A stretch of DNA of 64,000 bases from Sporocytophaga myxococcoides (GCF_000775915.1 NZ_BBLT01000001.1:248001-312000), one strand, 5' to 3'. Counted from the first letter of the stretch, positions 51,993 to 61,881 are shown. Made by a program: numbers and translations. Notes: generated by a model not told the origin, from the sequence alone.

Positions 51993-53144
51993 ATGATGAC
52001 TAAAAGCCATATACATAAAGGAGCCAAGAGTACATACTGGGGAAGTATATCTGAGGGCATTACGTCACTTTTAGCAGGACTACTGCTGACTTTTAAACAT
52101 TTATTTCAAGCTTTAAGATATAAAAGAGAACCGGTAGGAGTAGAAAATAAAGACTATTTCTCTTTTGATAAAGGTATTGTAACGCTTCAATATCCGCATG
52201 AGGCCATCCCTGTTCCGGATAATGGTCGATATCGTCTACATAATGAAATAGATGATTGTATCGTCTGTGACCTCTGTGCAAAGATCTGTCCTGTCAATTG
52301 CATAGAGATAGATGCAATCAAATCAACGGAAGAAATAGGAAAAACTTCTGACGGTTCCACCAAAAGGATTTATGCCGGTACTTTCGACATAGATATGGCC
52401 AAGTGCTGCTATTGTGGTTTATGTACTACAGTATGTCCTACAGAATGTCTTACAATGACTAAAACTTACGATTACAGTGAGTTTGATGTCAGAAACATGG
52501 TTTACCATTTTACTAATCTTACGCCTGATCAGGCTGAGGAGAAGAAAAAACTTTACGAAGAGAAGCAAAAGGAAAAGTCTAAACCAAAATCGCAGGAAAC
52601 TACTAAACCTTCTGGTACTGAAGATGCAAAAGCAGAAGAAAAGGCAAATATACCAAAACCTGCCTTTAAGCCTGTTATAAAGCCTCCAGCTTCAACCCCT
52701 GAATCCAGAGAGGATACCAATTTGAAGCCAGAGGAAATGTCAGGAACAATTAAATCGGGCGAAACGAAACCGGAGGAAAAGAAAGCTGCGAAGCCGGTTT
52801 TTAAGCCGGTAATAAAAGCACCAACCTTAAATCCTAAGCCTGAAGAGGAAAGCAATGTTAAACCAGAGAACAAGCCAGCAACTTCTGAATCGGGTGAAAT
52901 CAAGCCAGAGGAAAAGAAAGCTCTGAGGCCAGTATTTAAGCCAGTTATAAAGCCGTCAGTTCCTAAAGTCTCTCAATCAGAGGAAGCATCGAATGAACAG
53001 GACAGGAAGCAAGACGCTACTGATGAGAAAAAAGGAAGCACCGATGAGCCTAAATCAGGGGAAGTTAAGAAACCAGCCAAGCCAATATTTAAACCTGTAA
53101 TTAAGCCAAAACCAAAGCAGGAAGGAGAACAAGGTGATCAATAG
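51993..53144 (+). CDS. nuoI: NADH-quinone oxidoreductase subunit I with repeat-bearing C-terminal extension
   Basis: The first about 190 residues are normal NuoI: two [4Fe-4S] ferredoxin sites, CIVCDLCAKICPVNC and CCYCGLCTTVCPTEC, passing electrons towards quinone. Unusually, about 190 more residues follow, low-complexity and Lys/Pro/Glu-rich, with a FKPVIK core motif at about residues 221, 266, 311 and 362 (spacing 45, 45, 51), and EEKKAAKPVF-like repeats between. Total 383 residues against about 150-210 in other NuoI. A strong GAGGAGG site precedes the ATG. The tail overlaps nuoJ by 11 bases. Confidence 0.93.
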   Translation: MMTKSHIHKGAKSTYWGSISEGITSLLAGLLLTFKHLFQALRYKREPVGVENKDYFSFDKGIVTLQYPHEAIPVPDNGRYRLHNEIDDCIVCDLCAKICPVNCIEIDAIKSTEEIGKTSDGSTKRIYAGTFDIDMAKCCYCGLCTTVCPTECLTMTKTYDYSEFDVRNMVYHFTNLTPDQAEEKKKLYEEKQKEKSKPKSQETTKPSGTEDAKAEEKANIPKPAFKPVIKPPASTPESREDTNLKPEEMSGTIKSGETKPEEKKAAKPVFKPVIKAPTLNPKPEEESNVKPENKPATSESGEIKPEEKKALRPVFKPVIKPSVPKVSQSEEASNEQDRKQDATDEKKGSTDEPKSGEVKKPAKPIFKPVIKPKPKQEGEQGDQ

Positions 53145-53658
53145 TCCGGAGGTATACTTTTTTTATTTCTTTGCCGCCATTATTGTTGGCTCAGCTTTGT
53201 TTTTAATTATTACTAAAAATGTAGTTTACTCTGCATTTGCCTTATTAAGCACTTTGCTTGGAGTTGCCGGATTGTTTGTTCTGGCCTCTGCTGATTTTCT
53301 GGGAATCATGCAAATTGTGATCTATATAGGGGGTATCCTATTGCTCTTTATGTTTGCAATCATGTTTGCAAATAAACTTACAGGGCAGCATTATATTATT
53401 ACAGAACATAAAAACCTTCTTTCCGGAATTATTCTAGGGATAGCTGTTTTTATTATTTTTGCCACAGCTATTTTAAATGCCGGATATAAGGAACATCTTT
53501 CATATTATCCGAATAAGAGCACAGTTTCAGGTATAGGTATAGAGCTTATGACAGCGTACGTTTTACCATTTGAGTTTGCAGGAGTATTTCTTTTCGCGGC
53601 TTTAATCGGGGCTTCTATCGTAGCAGGACATTTAATAAAAGATAAAATTAAAAAATGA
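53134..53658 (+). CDS. nuoJ: NADH-quinone oxidoreductase subunit J
   Basis: A 174-residue, five-helix membrane subunit of complex I. Family marks are IIVGSALFLIITKNVVYSAF and FLGIMQIVIYIGGILLLFMF, with the GGILLLFMFAIMF helix holding the pi-bulge region. The GTG start at 53134 overlaps the end of nuoI by 11 bases, and the stop overlaps nuoK's start by 4, so these are translated as a coupled block. Confidence 0.93.
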   Translation: MINSPEVYFFYFFAAIIVGSALFLIITKNVVYSAFALLSTLLGVAGLFVLASADFLGIMQIVIYIGGILLLFMFAIMFANKLTGQHYIITEHKNLLSGIILGIAVFIIFATAILNAGYKEHLSYYPNKSTVSGIGIELMTAYVLPFEFAGVFLFAALIGASIVAGHLIKDKIKK

Positions 53659-53957
53659 TTCCATCCACGCATTTTCTGATAATTGCAGCTTTCCTTTTTT
53701 CAATAGGTATCATAATGCTTATTGTAAAAAGAAATGCAATTGCAGCATTGATGGGAATAGAATTAATGCTTAATGCGGTGAACATCAATCTGGTAGTTTT
53801 CAGTAATCTGAATAGACAGATGGACGGACAAATGTTTGTGATTTTTGTGATAGTAGTTGCTGTTGCGGAAGCTGCTGTGGGATTAGCTTTATTACTTCAG
53901 GTTTATAAAAGTTATAAAACTTCAGATCTGGATAAAATTACTAAATTAAAAGGCTAG
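53655..53957 (+). CDS. nuoK: NADH-quinone oxidoreductase subunit K
   Basis: A 100-residue three-helix subunit. Conserved acidic residues of the proton path are in ALMGIELMLNAVNINLVVF and VIVVAVAEAAVGLALLLQVY. The start overlaps nuoJ by four bases. It leads directly to nuoL seven bases later. Confidence 0.94.
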   Translation: MIPSTHFLIIAAFLFSIGIIMLIVKRNAIAALMGIELMLNAVNINLVVFSNLNRQMDGQMFVIFVIVVAVAEAAVGLALLLQVYKSYKTSDLDKITKLKG

Positions 53958-53964
53958 GTCAGAC

Positions 53965-56022
53965 ATGAATTCATATTTAATAACAGACCTTGATAACCTC
54001 GTTTATTTCTCCATGATTACGGCTTTCTTGCCGCTCTTTGCGTTTTTTATCCTGTTTTTTTACGGAAAAAAATTACCAGGGAAAGGTGACTGGCTAGCTT
54101 CATTATTTATAGGCATTTCCTTTATCCTCTCATTACTTATTTTCTTGTCCGTATGGGAGGGAAGAGCAGGTTCCATAACATTCAAATGGATATCTCTGAC
54201 AGGCATTTCTGAAAATGCATTTTATGTATCTCTGAGTGTTGATAAGTTATCAAGCTTTATGATGCTGACTGTTTGCCTCATCTCATTGCTGGTGCATTTA
54301 TATTCAATGGAGTATATGAAGGGAAAGCTGAACTATACCCGATACTTTCCTTATCTGTCCATATTTACATTTGCAATGCTCGGTCTGATTGTCTCTGATA
54401 ATCTTCTGATTACTTTTATGTTCTGGGAATTGGTAGGCTTTACTTCTTATTTATTGATTGGATTCTGGTTTACCAAAGAAGAAGCAATAAAAGCAAGTAA
54501 GAAAGCTTTCCTTTTCAACAGGATAGGGGATCTTGGCTTTTTACTGGCTTTAATGATTATATGGTCATTCGCCGGTACTTTTGAGTTTCAGTATCTCGAT
54601 GTTAGTGATGAAGACCAGAGCATATGGTTTACAATAGCAGGGCTGGGTTTAGTATTGGCATGTATTGGAAAGTCAGCTCAGTTTCCTTTATATGTATGGC
54701 TTCCGGATGCAATGGAAGGACCTACTCCCGTCTCTGCGTTAATTCATGCTGCTACAATGGTTGCTGCCGGTATCTTCCTGCTGGCAAAAGTATTCTTCCT
54801 GCTTTCTGAAGAGGTGCTTACAACAATAGCTTCAATAGGCGCGATAACGATGCTAATGTCATCTCTTCCTGCTTTATTTCAAAATGATATTAAAAAGGTT
54901 CTGGCCTATTCTACCATTTCTCAGTTAGGCTACATGTTTGTCGGAATCGGATCAGGTGTGCCAGAAGCTGCATTATTCCACTTATTTACACATGCTTTTT
55001 TCAAAGCAGGTCTGTTTCTTTCTGCTGGTGCAGTAATACACTATATGCATGATATAAAACATGTATTATTTCATGAAGGGGTATATAATGATTTTGATTC
55101 CCAGGATATGAGATTAATGGGAGGGCTAAGAAAAAAATTACCACTTGTATTTATAGTTTTTATAATATGTTCTGCTTCTTTGGTTGGGTTACCATTGTTA
55201 TCTGGTTTTCTTTCAAAAGAAGCAATTATAGGAGCAGCAGTCAATTGGGCAGATTCATATAATAATGTCAATAAAGGTATTGTTTATTATTTGATTCCAT
55301 TGTCATGCTTTATAACAGCATTTTTTACAGCGCTTTACATGATCAGGCAATTGATTATGGTTTTCTTTGGAGGCTTTAGACTTGAAAACCAGATCCCATA
55401 CCTGAGAAGTGCAAAGCATGAACATCACCATTTATCACTTTTGATTTCAATACCTCTTGTGATACTTTGTCTGTTATCTTTGGCGTTTCCATTTTCTTTG
55501 AATCCATTTTCTCCCCAATCAAGTTGGTTCTTAAAAGAACTTAACCAGATATTTGAAAGTAATCTTGAATTTTCCCATTGGGTAACTTACACTACTGTCT
55601 TATTGGCTTTAGCTGGAATTATAATGGGCATATTTGCATATAGAAATAATGCTTATACCCCAGGTAAAGAAGAAAAATCAAATGTAACGAAATTGCTTGG
55701 TCATAACTGGTACCTGGAAAAATTCTATTATCAAGTTATGGTTGTACCAGGCTTTAAGATTGCTTTTTATACTACCAAATTAGATTATCTGATTGACAAA
55801 TTAATAGATGGTGCAGCTATAGCATATGTGGTGCTTAGTCATATTGCTGCATGGTTTGATAAAAATATTGTAGATGGTCTTGTTAAATTTATGGCAAACT
55901 TTGCAGCCTTTATTTCTGGAATTTTCAAGAATATACAATCCGGAAAAGTTCAAGAATACTTTGTATATACACTCGCTACAGTAATGCTCTTAATTTATAT
56001 CTTTTTTAATTGGATGAAATAG
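53965..56022 (+). CDS. nuoL: NADH-quinone oxidoreductase subunit L
   Basis: Antiporter-like proton pump subunit of complex I, 685 residues with about 16 helices. Family marks: FTFAMLGLIVSDNLLITFMF, ELVGFTSYLLIGFWF, the channel lysine/histidine segment KSAQFPLYVWLPDAMEGPTP and the discontinuous helix VSALIHAATMVAAGIFLLAK. The C-terminal lateral helix region is present, so it is full length. It overlaps neither neighbour and precedes nuoM by 52 bases. Confidence 0.95.
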   Translation: MNSYLITDLDNLVYFSMITAFLPLFAFFILFFYGKKLPGKGDWLASLFIGISFILSLLIFLSVWEGRAGSITFKWISLTGISENAFYVSLSVDKLSSFMMLTVCLISLLVHLYSMEYMKGKLNYTRYFPYLSIFTFAMLGLIVSDNLLITFMFWELVGFTSYLLIGFWFTKEEAIKASKKAFLFNRIGDLGFLLALMIIWSFAGTFEFQYLDVSDEDQSIWFTIAGLGLVLACIGKSAQFPLYVWLPDAMEGPTPVSALIHAATMVAAGIFLLAKVFFLLSEEVLTTIASIGAITMLMSSLPALFQNDIKKVLAYSTISQLGYMFVGIGSGVPEAALFHLFTHAFFKAGLFLSAGAVIHYMHDIKHVLFHEGVYNDFDSQDMRLMGGLRKKLPLVFIVFIICSASLVGLPLLSGFLSKEAIIGAAVNWADSYNNVNKGIVYYLIPLSCFITAFFTALYMIRQLIMVFFGGFRLENQIPYLRSAKHEHHHLSLLISIPLVILCLLSLAFPFSLNPFSPQSSWFLKELNQIFESNLEFSHWVTYTTVLLALAGIIMGIFAYRNNAYTPGKEEKSNVTKLLGHNWYLEKFYYQVMVVPGFKIAFYTTKLDYLIDKLIDGAAIAYVVLSHIAAWFDKNIVDGLVKFMANFAAFISGIFKNIQSGKVQEYFVYTLATVMLLIYIFFNWMK

Positions 56023-56074
56023 CAGACCATATATATAATGAATTAAATATTTGCTGAAATAATTTATTACCATC

Positions 56075-57829
56075 GTGACGGAGAAAGTGTTAAGTATACT
56101 GATATTTTTACCTCTTGTAGGTCTAATACCTCTACTGGTACTGCCGAAAAGCAGCTCTGGTATTTATAAATATATTAACTTGACGGTATGTTTGTTGCAA
56201 ACCATTCTGGCAGTTTTTGTTTTTGGCCTTTATTCAAAGCCGGGTCTTGTAACAGATCCCATCTATGGATTATTTAAACTCACTGAGCGCCTTAACTGGA
56301 TTACCGTTGATCTTGGAAATGTAGGACGTCTTTCAATAAATTATTTTATTGGAGTAGATGGATTGAATGTGACGATGGTATTGCTGTCTGCTATTGTTAT
56401 GCTTATTGCGGCAGTTTCCTCCTGGTCAGTAGAAAAATATCTTAAGGGATATTATGCACTGCTCCTGATTCTGAACACGTCCATTCTAGGTTGCTTTCTT
56501 TCTCTTGACTTATTTCTGTTTTTCCTGTTTTTTGAATTTATGCTTCTTCCAATGTATTTTCTGATAGGAATATGGGGGGGGCCAAGGAGAGAATATGCTT
56601 CAATAAAGTTTTTTTTATATACGCTTGCGGGCTCTTTATTGATCCTGGCTGTAATTATAGGATTATATTTTTCAGTAGCTGATCCCGTTGAAACATCTGT
56701 AAGGTTAGGACTGGCAGAAAACGTGGAAACTGTAACTGTCAATGATGTTGCGAATATACAAGGCATGCTTCAAAGTAAGCAAATCCCAAGAAGGGCTATA
56801 GTGCATTCATTTAATATACCGGATATGACTAATCCCAAAAATTTTATTCCGGGATCTGTCTTTCATGTAATGACAAAAATCGACTTTATGGGATTGCCGA
56901 TAAGAATGGCTGCATTTCTGGCTTTGTTATTAGGTTTTTTGATTAAACTGCCTGCTGTTCCATTTCATACATGGTTGCCTGATGCTCACGTAGAAGCACC
57001 AACACCAGTGTCAGTTATCCTGGCTGGGATTCTGTTAAAAATAGGAGGATATGGTCTGATAAGAACTGTATTGCCAGTATTTCCAGAAGGTGTAGTTTAT
57101 TTTGGCTGGTTTATTTCATTTCTGGCAGTACTGTCTATAATTTATGCAGCAATGAATGCCTTAGGAATGAAAGATCTGAAGAAAATGATAGCATACTCTT
57201 CTGTATCACATATGGGCTTTGTTCTTTTGGGGATCGCTAGTGGGACTCCGGAAGGTATTAATGGAGCCATCTTCCAGATGTTCAGTCACGGGATACTGTC
57301 AAGCGGGTTGTTTCTCGCTGCTGGTGTGCTTTATGACAGAACCCATGATCGTGGTATTGAAAATTATCGAGGACTTGCATCTAAAATGCCCGCTTATACA
57401 ATTGCCGTAACAATATTGTTTTTCGCATCTCTCGGATTGCCCGTATTCTCAGGCTTTATAGGAGAATTATTTTCCTTGCTGGGGGCTTTTCATTCTTCTG
57501 CCACCAATGGTCTTGTTCCTTATTGGATGTCGATAACAGCAGTATTTGGCATTCTAATAGGAGCAACTTATTTTCTATGGACATTGCAAAGAATGTTTTT
57601 CGGAAAATTCTGGATCTCAAAAAATATTACATCCAATAATAAATTCAACGATCTAAATTCGAGAGAACTGATCATGCTTGTCCCATTGATCGTAATTACT
57701 CTCGTACTTGGTGTTTTTCCAGGCATACTGCTAGAACCTGTTTCCGATTCAGTAGAGGTGCTTGTCGGACAGATTTTCAATTCAGGATTGGAAAATCTGA
57801 AAACCATGCAAAATTTCAGATCACTGTAA
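56075..57829 (+). CDS. nuoM: NADH-quinone oxidoreductase subunit M
   Basis: Second antiporter-like subunit, 584 residues, longer than E. coli NuoM (509) because of an insertion near residues 210-270 (ENVETVTVNDVANIQGMLQS, then NIPDMTNPKNF). The GTG start at 56075 gives MTEKVLSIL. Channel motifs: FFLFFEFMLLPMYFLIG, KLPAVPFHTWLPDAHVEAPT and MIAYSSVSHMGFVLLG. Such an insertion is common in Bacteroidota. Ends 93 bases before nuoN. Confidence 0.94.
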   Translation: MTEKVLSILIFLPLVGLIPLLVLPKSSSGIYKYINLTVCLLQTILAVFVFGLYSKPGLVTDPIYGLFKLTERLNWITVDLGNVGRLSINYFIGVDGLNVTMVLLSAIVMLIAAVSSWSVEKYLKGYYALLLILNTSILGCFLSLDLFLFFLFFEFMLLPMYFLIGIWGGPRREYASIKFFLYTLAGSLLILAVIIGLYFSVADPVETSVRLGLAENVETVTVNDVANIQGMLQSKQIPRRAIVHSFNIPDMTNPKNFIPGSVFHVMTKIDFMGLPIRMAAFLALLLGFLIKLPAVPFHTWLPDAHVEAPTPVSVILAGILLKIGGYGLIRTVLPVFPEGVVYFGWFISFLAVLSIIYAAMNALGMKDLKKMIAYSSVSHMGFVLLGIASGTPEGINGAIFQMFSHGILSSGLFLAAGVLYDRTHDRGIENYRGLASKMPAYTIAVTILFFASLGLPVFSGFIGELFSLLGAFHSSATNGLVPYWMSITAVFGILIGATYFLWTLQRMFFGKFWISKNITSNNKFNDLNSRELIMLVPLIVITLVLGVFPGILLEPVSDSVEVLVGQIFNSGLENLKTMQNFRSL

Positions 57830-57922
57830 TACTTTGAAAAATACAAAATTAAACAAGTTGAAAACGATGTTTTATTTAATAAGTAAATTGTCGGTTTCTC
57901 AGATAAACAAATACTTATAATA

Positions 57923-59416
57923 ATGAAAGAACAACTCTTTCATATTCTCAAAAGTACCGGATTTATAGGGCCCGAGTTATTTCTGGTTTCCCTGTTTATA
58001 ATACTATTAATTATCCAGATCATATATCCCAAAACAGGGCAAACTGTATTTGCAGGAATGAGCTCACTAGGTTTTGTTATATATTTAAAACTTATTCTGG
58101 ATCAGTTGCTCTTAGTGCAGTTGGAGGGTTCAAGTGTTATCTATTATGAAATGCTTTCATTAGATAAATGGTCCCTGTTTTTTAAATTCCTTTTCGCGAT
58201 AGCTGGATTAGTTACTTCATTTTTCTCAATAGTTTCTCAGGATACAAAGAAAATGGAATCAGGAACAGGAGAATATAATGCGTTTATAGTAATACTGATT
58301 GCAGGACTTTCATTTCTGGTAATGGCAGATAATTTTCTGATGATTTATCTGGCAATCGAGCTTATTTCAATATCTTCTTTTGTACTTACCTTTTACGGAA
58401 AAAAGGAAAAGAGCGCAGAAGCTGGATTTAAATATTTTATATTCGGGGCATTTTCTTCAGCCCTAATGCTTTATGGTATATCTCTGGTTTATGGGCTTAC
58501 GGGTTCTTTGCTGTTTTCTGATACTATATTTATAGAAGGGGTGAGAAAAGCACAGGAATTTCCATTATTTCTTGGATTTATATTAATACTTTCTGGCTTC
58601 CTGTTCAAAATTGCCTCTGTTCCATTCCATGAATGGACACCAGATGTATACGAGGCTGCCCCTTATCCGGTAGCAGCTTTATTCTCTATAGCACCCAAAG
58701 CTGGAGCTATGGCCGTTCTTTTTAAATTTTCTTATACATTTTTTAAAATTTCACCTTTCCATTACAATTGGAAGGTCATGATAGCAGCATTTGCTATATT
58801 GAGTCTTACCGTCGGAAATTTTGCGGCTTTATTCCAGAAAAATGCAAAGAGGATGCTGGCATATTCTTCAATTGCCCATACAGGATTTATCCTCTTAGGA
58901 TTATTCGCACTAAACCAGTTGGCAGTAAAAGCATTATTGTTTTATCTGCTAATTCTTTTACTTATGAACTTCGCCGCTTTTTTATTGGTTGAAAAATTAG
59001 CAGGATATACCGGATCAGACGAGATATCCGGTTTTAACGGAGCAGGAAGAAAATTACCATTTATCGGAACCTTAGCAGTAATTATAATGATATCATTGAC
59101 AGGATTGCCTCCTACTGCAGGATTTTATGCAAAATTCTTTGTTTTTTCAGCCCTTTGGGAAAGTTATCAGTCGTCGGGAGTAACAATGAATCTGGTGATT
59201 TTGATGGCTGGTTTGCTCAATACTGTGCTGGCACTTTTTTATTATATGCGGATACCTTATTACCTCTTTTTCCGCAAAGCAGAAAATAACAATCTTATAC
59301 TTACATCGACGATTTCTGCATCTGATATTTTCGTATCTTTATTATCGATTCCATTGCTGGTTTTATTCTTCAAACCTAACTGGTTAATTAATCTAGTAGA
59401 AACGTTTTTGAATTGA
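57923..59416 (+). CDS. nuoN: NADH-quinone oxidoreductase subunit N
   Basis: Third antiporter-like subunit, 497 residues. Family marks: VMADNFLMIYLAIELISISS, KIASVPFHEWTPDVYEAAPY, MLAYSSIAHTGFILLGLF and ISLTGLPPTAGFYAKFFVFS. It closes the nuoHIJKLMN run. The next gene starts 32 bases on, on the same strand, so it may be read through. Confidence 0.95.
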   Translation: MKEQLFHILKSTGFIGPELFLVSLFIILLIIQIIYPKTGQTVFAGMSSLGFVIYLKLILDQLLLVQLEGSSVIYYEMLSLDKWSLFFKFLFAIAGLVTSFFSIVSQDTKKMESGTGEYNAFIVILIAGLSFLVMADNFLMIYLAIELISISSFVLTFYGKKEKSAEAGFKYFIFGAFSSALMLYGISLVYGLTGSLLFSDTIFIEGVRKAQEFPLFLGFILILSGFLFKIASVPFHEWTPDVYEAAPYPVAALFSIAPKAGAMAVLFKFSYTFFKISPFHYNWKVMIAAFAILSLTVGNFAALFQKNAKRMLAYSSIAHTGFILLGLFALNQLAVKALLFYLLILLLMNFAAFLLVEKLAGYTGSDEISGFNGAGRKLPFIGTLAVIIMISLTGLPPTAGFYAKFFVFSALWESYQSSGVTMNLVILMAGLLNTVLALFYYMRIPYYLFFRKAENNNLILTSTISASDIFVSLLSIPLLVLFFKPNWLINLVETFLN

Positions 59417-59448
59417 TCTAATACAGGGCAGCTTATTAAGCTTATTAT

Positions 59449-61341
59449 ATGAGTGACGCAATAAAACACGAATGCGGTATCGCTTTAATCAGGTTACGTA
59501 AACCTTTTTCTTATTACATAGAAAAATACGGAACCCCGATGTACGGCATCAATAAGCTGTACCTCCTGATGGAAAAACAGCACAATAGAGGCCAGGATGG
59601 AGCCGGTGTTGCAGCTGTAAAAATAGGTGTTCCTGAAGGAAAAAGGTACATCAGCCGTTATAGGTCTGTTGATCCTCAACCTATATCTGTTATTTTTAAT
59701 AAAATCAACAGAAAATTCAGAAAAGCTATAAGAGATCATAAAGACAGATACCTTGATGCAGAGTGGATACTTGAAAACACTGCATTTTCAGGAGAGGTAT
59801 TGTTAGGTCACCTCCGCTATGGAACTCATGGAAGCAATGAAATTGAAAACTGCCATCCATTCCTAAGACAAAGCAACTGGAGGAGCCGTAATCTGGTTGT
59901 GGCAGGAAACTTCAATATGACCAATGTGGATGAACTTTTCAATAAGCTTGTTGAGCTTGGTCAGCATCCTAAAGAAAAAAATGATACTGTAACAGTCCTT
60001 GAAAAGATAGGACACTTTCTCGATGAAGAAAATCAGCTGTTATTTAATAAATTTAAAAACGAACATAGTAACCACGAAATATCTTCATTGATTGAAGATG
60101 AGCTTGATCTTCAGAGGGTATTGATGCGTTCCTGCAAAGATTTTGATGGTGGATATGCTATGGCGGGAATGACAGGTTATGGAGCTGCTTTCGTTGCGAG
60201 AGACCCTGCCGGAATAAGACCAGCTTATTATTATGCAGATGACGAAGTGGTTGTTGTTGCATCTGAAAAGCCTGCGATTAAAATTGCCTTCAATATAAAC
60301 TATGATCAGATAAAGGAGATTGAGCCTGGTCATGCTCTTATAATAGAGAAAAATGGAGACTTTGCTCAAAAGCAGTTCATCGATCAGTTAGAGAAAAAAT
60401 CCTGCAGTTTTGAAAGAATATATTTTTCGAGAGGTTCTGATCCTGAAATTTATCAGGAAAGAAAAATGCTAGGTAAATTACTTGTACCACAGGTTCTTGA
60501 AGCTGTTAATTTTGACTTAGAAAATACTGTATTTTCTTATATTCCTAATACTGCTGAGACTGCCTTTCTGGGGATGATGGAAGGTATAGAAGATTACCTC
60601 ATTCAGTACAGGAAAAAGGTAATTCTTGATGGTAAACCCAATGGGGTTGATCCTGAAAAAATATTGTCTTTAAAGCCAAGAATAGAAAAGCTTGTAATTA
60701 AAGACGCGAAGCAAAGGTCATTCATCGTTGCGGATAGCGAGCGTGATAAGTTTGTTACCAACCTATATGACACCACTTACGGTGTAATCAAAAAAGATAT
60801 AGATACCATTGTTGTTATTGACGATTCAATTGTTCGTGGAACTACTCTTGAGAGGAGCATTATTCAGATGCTTGATAAGCTTGGGCCTAAAAAGATTGTA
60901 ATCGTTTCTTCATCTCCTCAGATCAGATTCCCTGACTGCTATGGAATTGATATGTCCAAGATGAAAGAGTTCGTTGCTTTCCGCGCTGTGCTTGAGTTGT
61001 TAAAAGAATCTGGGAAAGAGTATCATCTGGAAGAAGTTTATGAGCAATGTAAAGGCGCTATCCAGACTTTAAGCGGGAATATGGAAAATCATGTAAAGAA
61101 TCTTTATGCTCAGTTTTCATATAATGAAATCTCCAGAAAAGTATCAGAGATAGTAACTCCTAAAAACTGTAAAGCCGAGATCCAGGTTGTATTTCAGACT
61201 ATAGATAACCTTCATAAAGCCTGTCCAAAACATATTGGTGACTGGTATTTCACAGGTGACTATGCAACTCCTGGTGGAAACAGAGTAGCTAATAAAGCCT
61301 ACATGTTCTTTATGGAAGGAAAAACGGTCAGAGCTTACTAA
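59449..61341 (+). CDS. PurF-like amidophosphoribosyltransferase, long form
   Basis: A 630-residue glutamine amidotransferase with a phosphoribosyltransferase domain. Like PurF it has a short propeptide before the nucleophile: Cys9 in MSDAIKHECGIALIRL. The glutaminase part has QHNRGQDGAGVAAVK, GHLRYGTHGSNEIENCHP and GNFNMTNVDELF; the PRPP loop is VVIDDSIVRGTTLERSI near residue 455. It is about 120 residues longer than classical PurF, with an insert after the glutaminase domain. It would make phosphoribosylamine from PRPP, but a specialised role is possible since this phylum often has a separate PurF. Confidence 0.85.
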   Translation: MSDAIKHECGIALIRLRKPFSYYIEKYGTPMYGINKLYLLMEKQHNRGQDGAGVAAVKIGVPEGKRYISRYRSVDPQPISVIFNKINRKFRKAIRDHKDRYLDAEWILENTAFSGEVLLGHLRYGTHGSNEIENCHPFLRQSNWRSRNLVVAGNFNMTNVDELFNKLVELGQHPKEKNDTVTVLEKIGHFLDEENQLLFNKFKNEHSNHEISSLIEDELDLQRVLMRSCKDFDGGYAMAGMTGYGAAFVARDPAGIRPAYYYADDEVVVVASEKPAIKIAFNINYDQIKEIEPGHALIIEKNGDFAQKQFIDQLEKKSCSFERIYFSRGSDPEIYQERKMLGKLLVPQVLEAVNFDLENTVFSYIPNTAETAFLGMMEGIEDYLIQYRKKVILDGKPNGVDPEKILSLKPRIEKLVIKDAKQRSFIVADSERDKFVTNLYDTTYGVIKKDIDTIVVIDDSIVRGTTLERSIIQMLDKLGPKKIVIVSSSPQIRFPDCYGIDMSKMKEFVAFRAVLELLKESGKEYHLEEVYEQCKGAIQTLSGNMENHVKNLYAQFSYNEISRKVSEIVTPKNCKAEIQVVFQTIDNLHKACPKHIGDWYFTGDYATPGGNRVANKAYMFFMEGKTVRAY

Positions 61342-61371
61342 AAGAAGACTTATAATATATTATTGATAAAT

Positions 61372-61403
61372 AAAAAAAGAGCAGCTTACTGCTCTTTTTT
61401 TAT
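61372..61403. terminator. Bidirectional terminator
   Basis: Stem agagcag/ctgctct (61378-61384 and 61389-61395) with A-run and T-run flanks, shared by the PurF-like gene and the leftward Fe-S carrier gene. Confidence 0.9.
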
Positions 61404-61438
61404 TTCTTTGTTTTAAATAAATTATATATTCTATTTAC

Positions 61439-61765
61439 TTATACCGCAAAGCTTTCCCCGCATCCGCAGGTTCTGCTGGCATTTGGATTAATAAACTGAA
61501 AGCCTTTTCCATTTAATCCATCAGAAAAATCAAGAGTTGTTCCTAAAAGGTATAGAAGACTTTTTTTGTCTACCAGAATCTTTATTCCTTTATCTTCAAA
61601 AACCTGATCAGCTGGGTTGATCTGGTTATCAAATTTCAGATCATACATTAAACCCGAGCAACCACCACCATTAACAGCTACTCTAATATTATAATCGTCA
61701 GTATAACCTTCTTTTTGTTTTAGGTCAAAGACATGTTCTTTGGCTTTTTCTGTAATATTAATCAT
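61439..61765 (-). CDS. A-type iron-sulphur carrier (IscA/SufA/ErpA family)
   Basis: A 108-residue carrier that delivers Fe-S clusters. The three ligand cysteines are Cys36 (NGGGCSGLMY), Cys100 and Cys102 (TCGCGESF). The start MINITEKAKEHVFDLKQKEG is typical. No suf or isc genes adjoin it, so it acts as a stand-alone carrier. It faces away from mce across a 116-base divergent gap. Confidence 0.94.
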   Translation of the reverse strand: MINITEKAKEHVFDLKQKEGYTDDYNIRVAVNGGGCSGLMYDLKFDNQINPADQVFEDKGIKILVDKKSLLYLLGTTLDFSDGLNGKGFQFINPNASRTCGCGESFAV

Positions 61766-61881
61766 GATGAGAACATTTTTATGGTTAAATCGGAAACAGT
61801 CTTATTATAAAATAAGTTCGTTTCATAAGACTTAAATTTACTAATTATTAATAAAAAATCCTGATAATTGTTGAATCTTTA

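Noticed and set aside
52553-52903. 116-residue Ser/Gly/Phe-rich frame on the minus strand
   Set aside because: Antisense of the repeated NuoI tail; its regularity comes from the repeats on the other strand.
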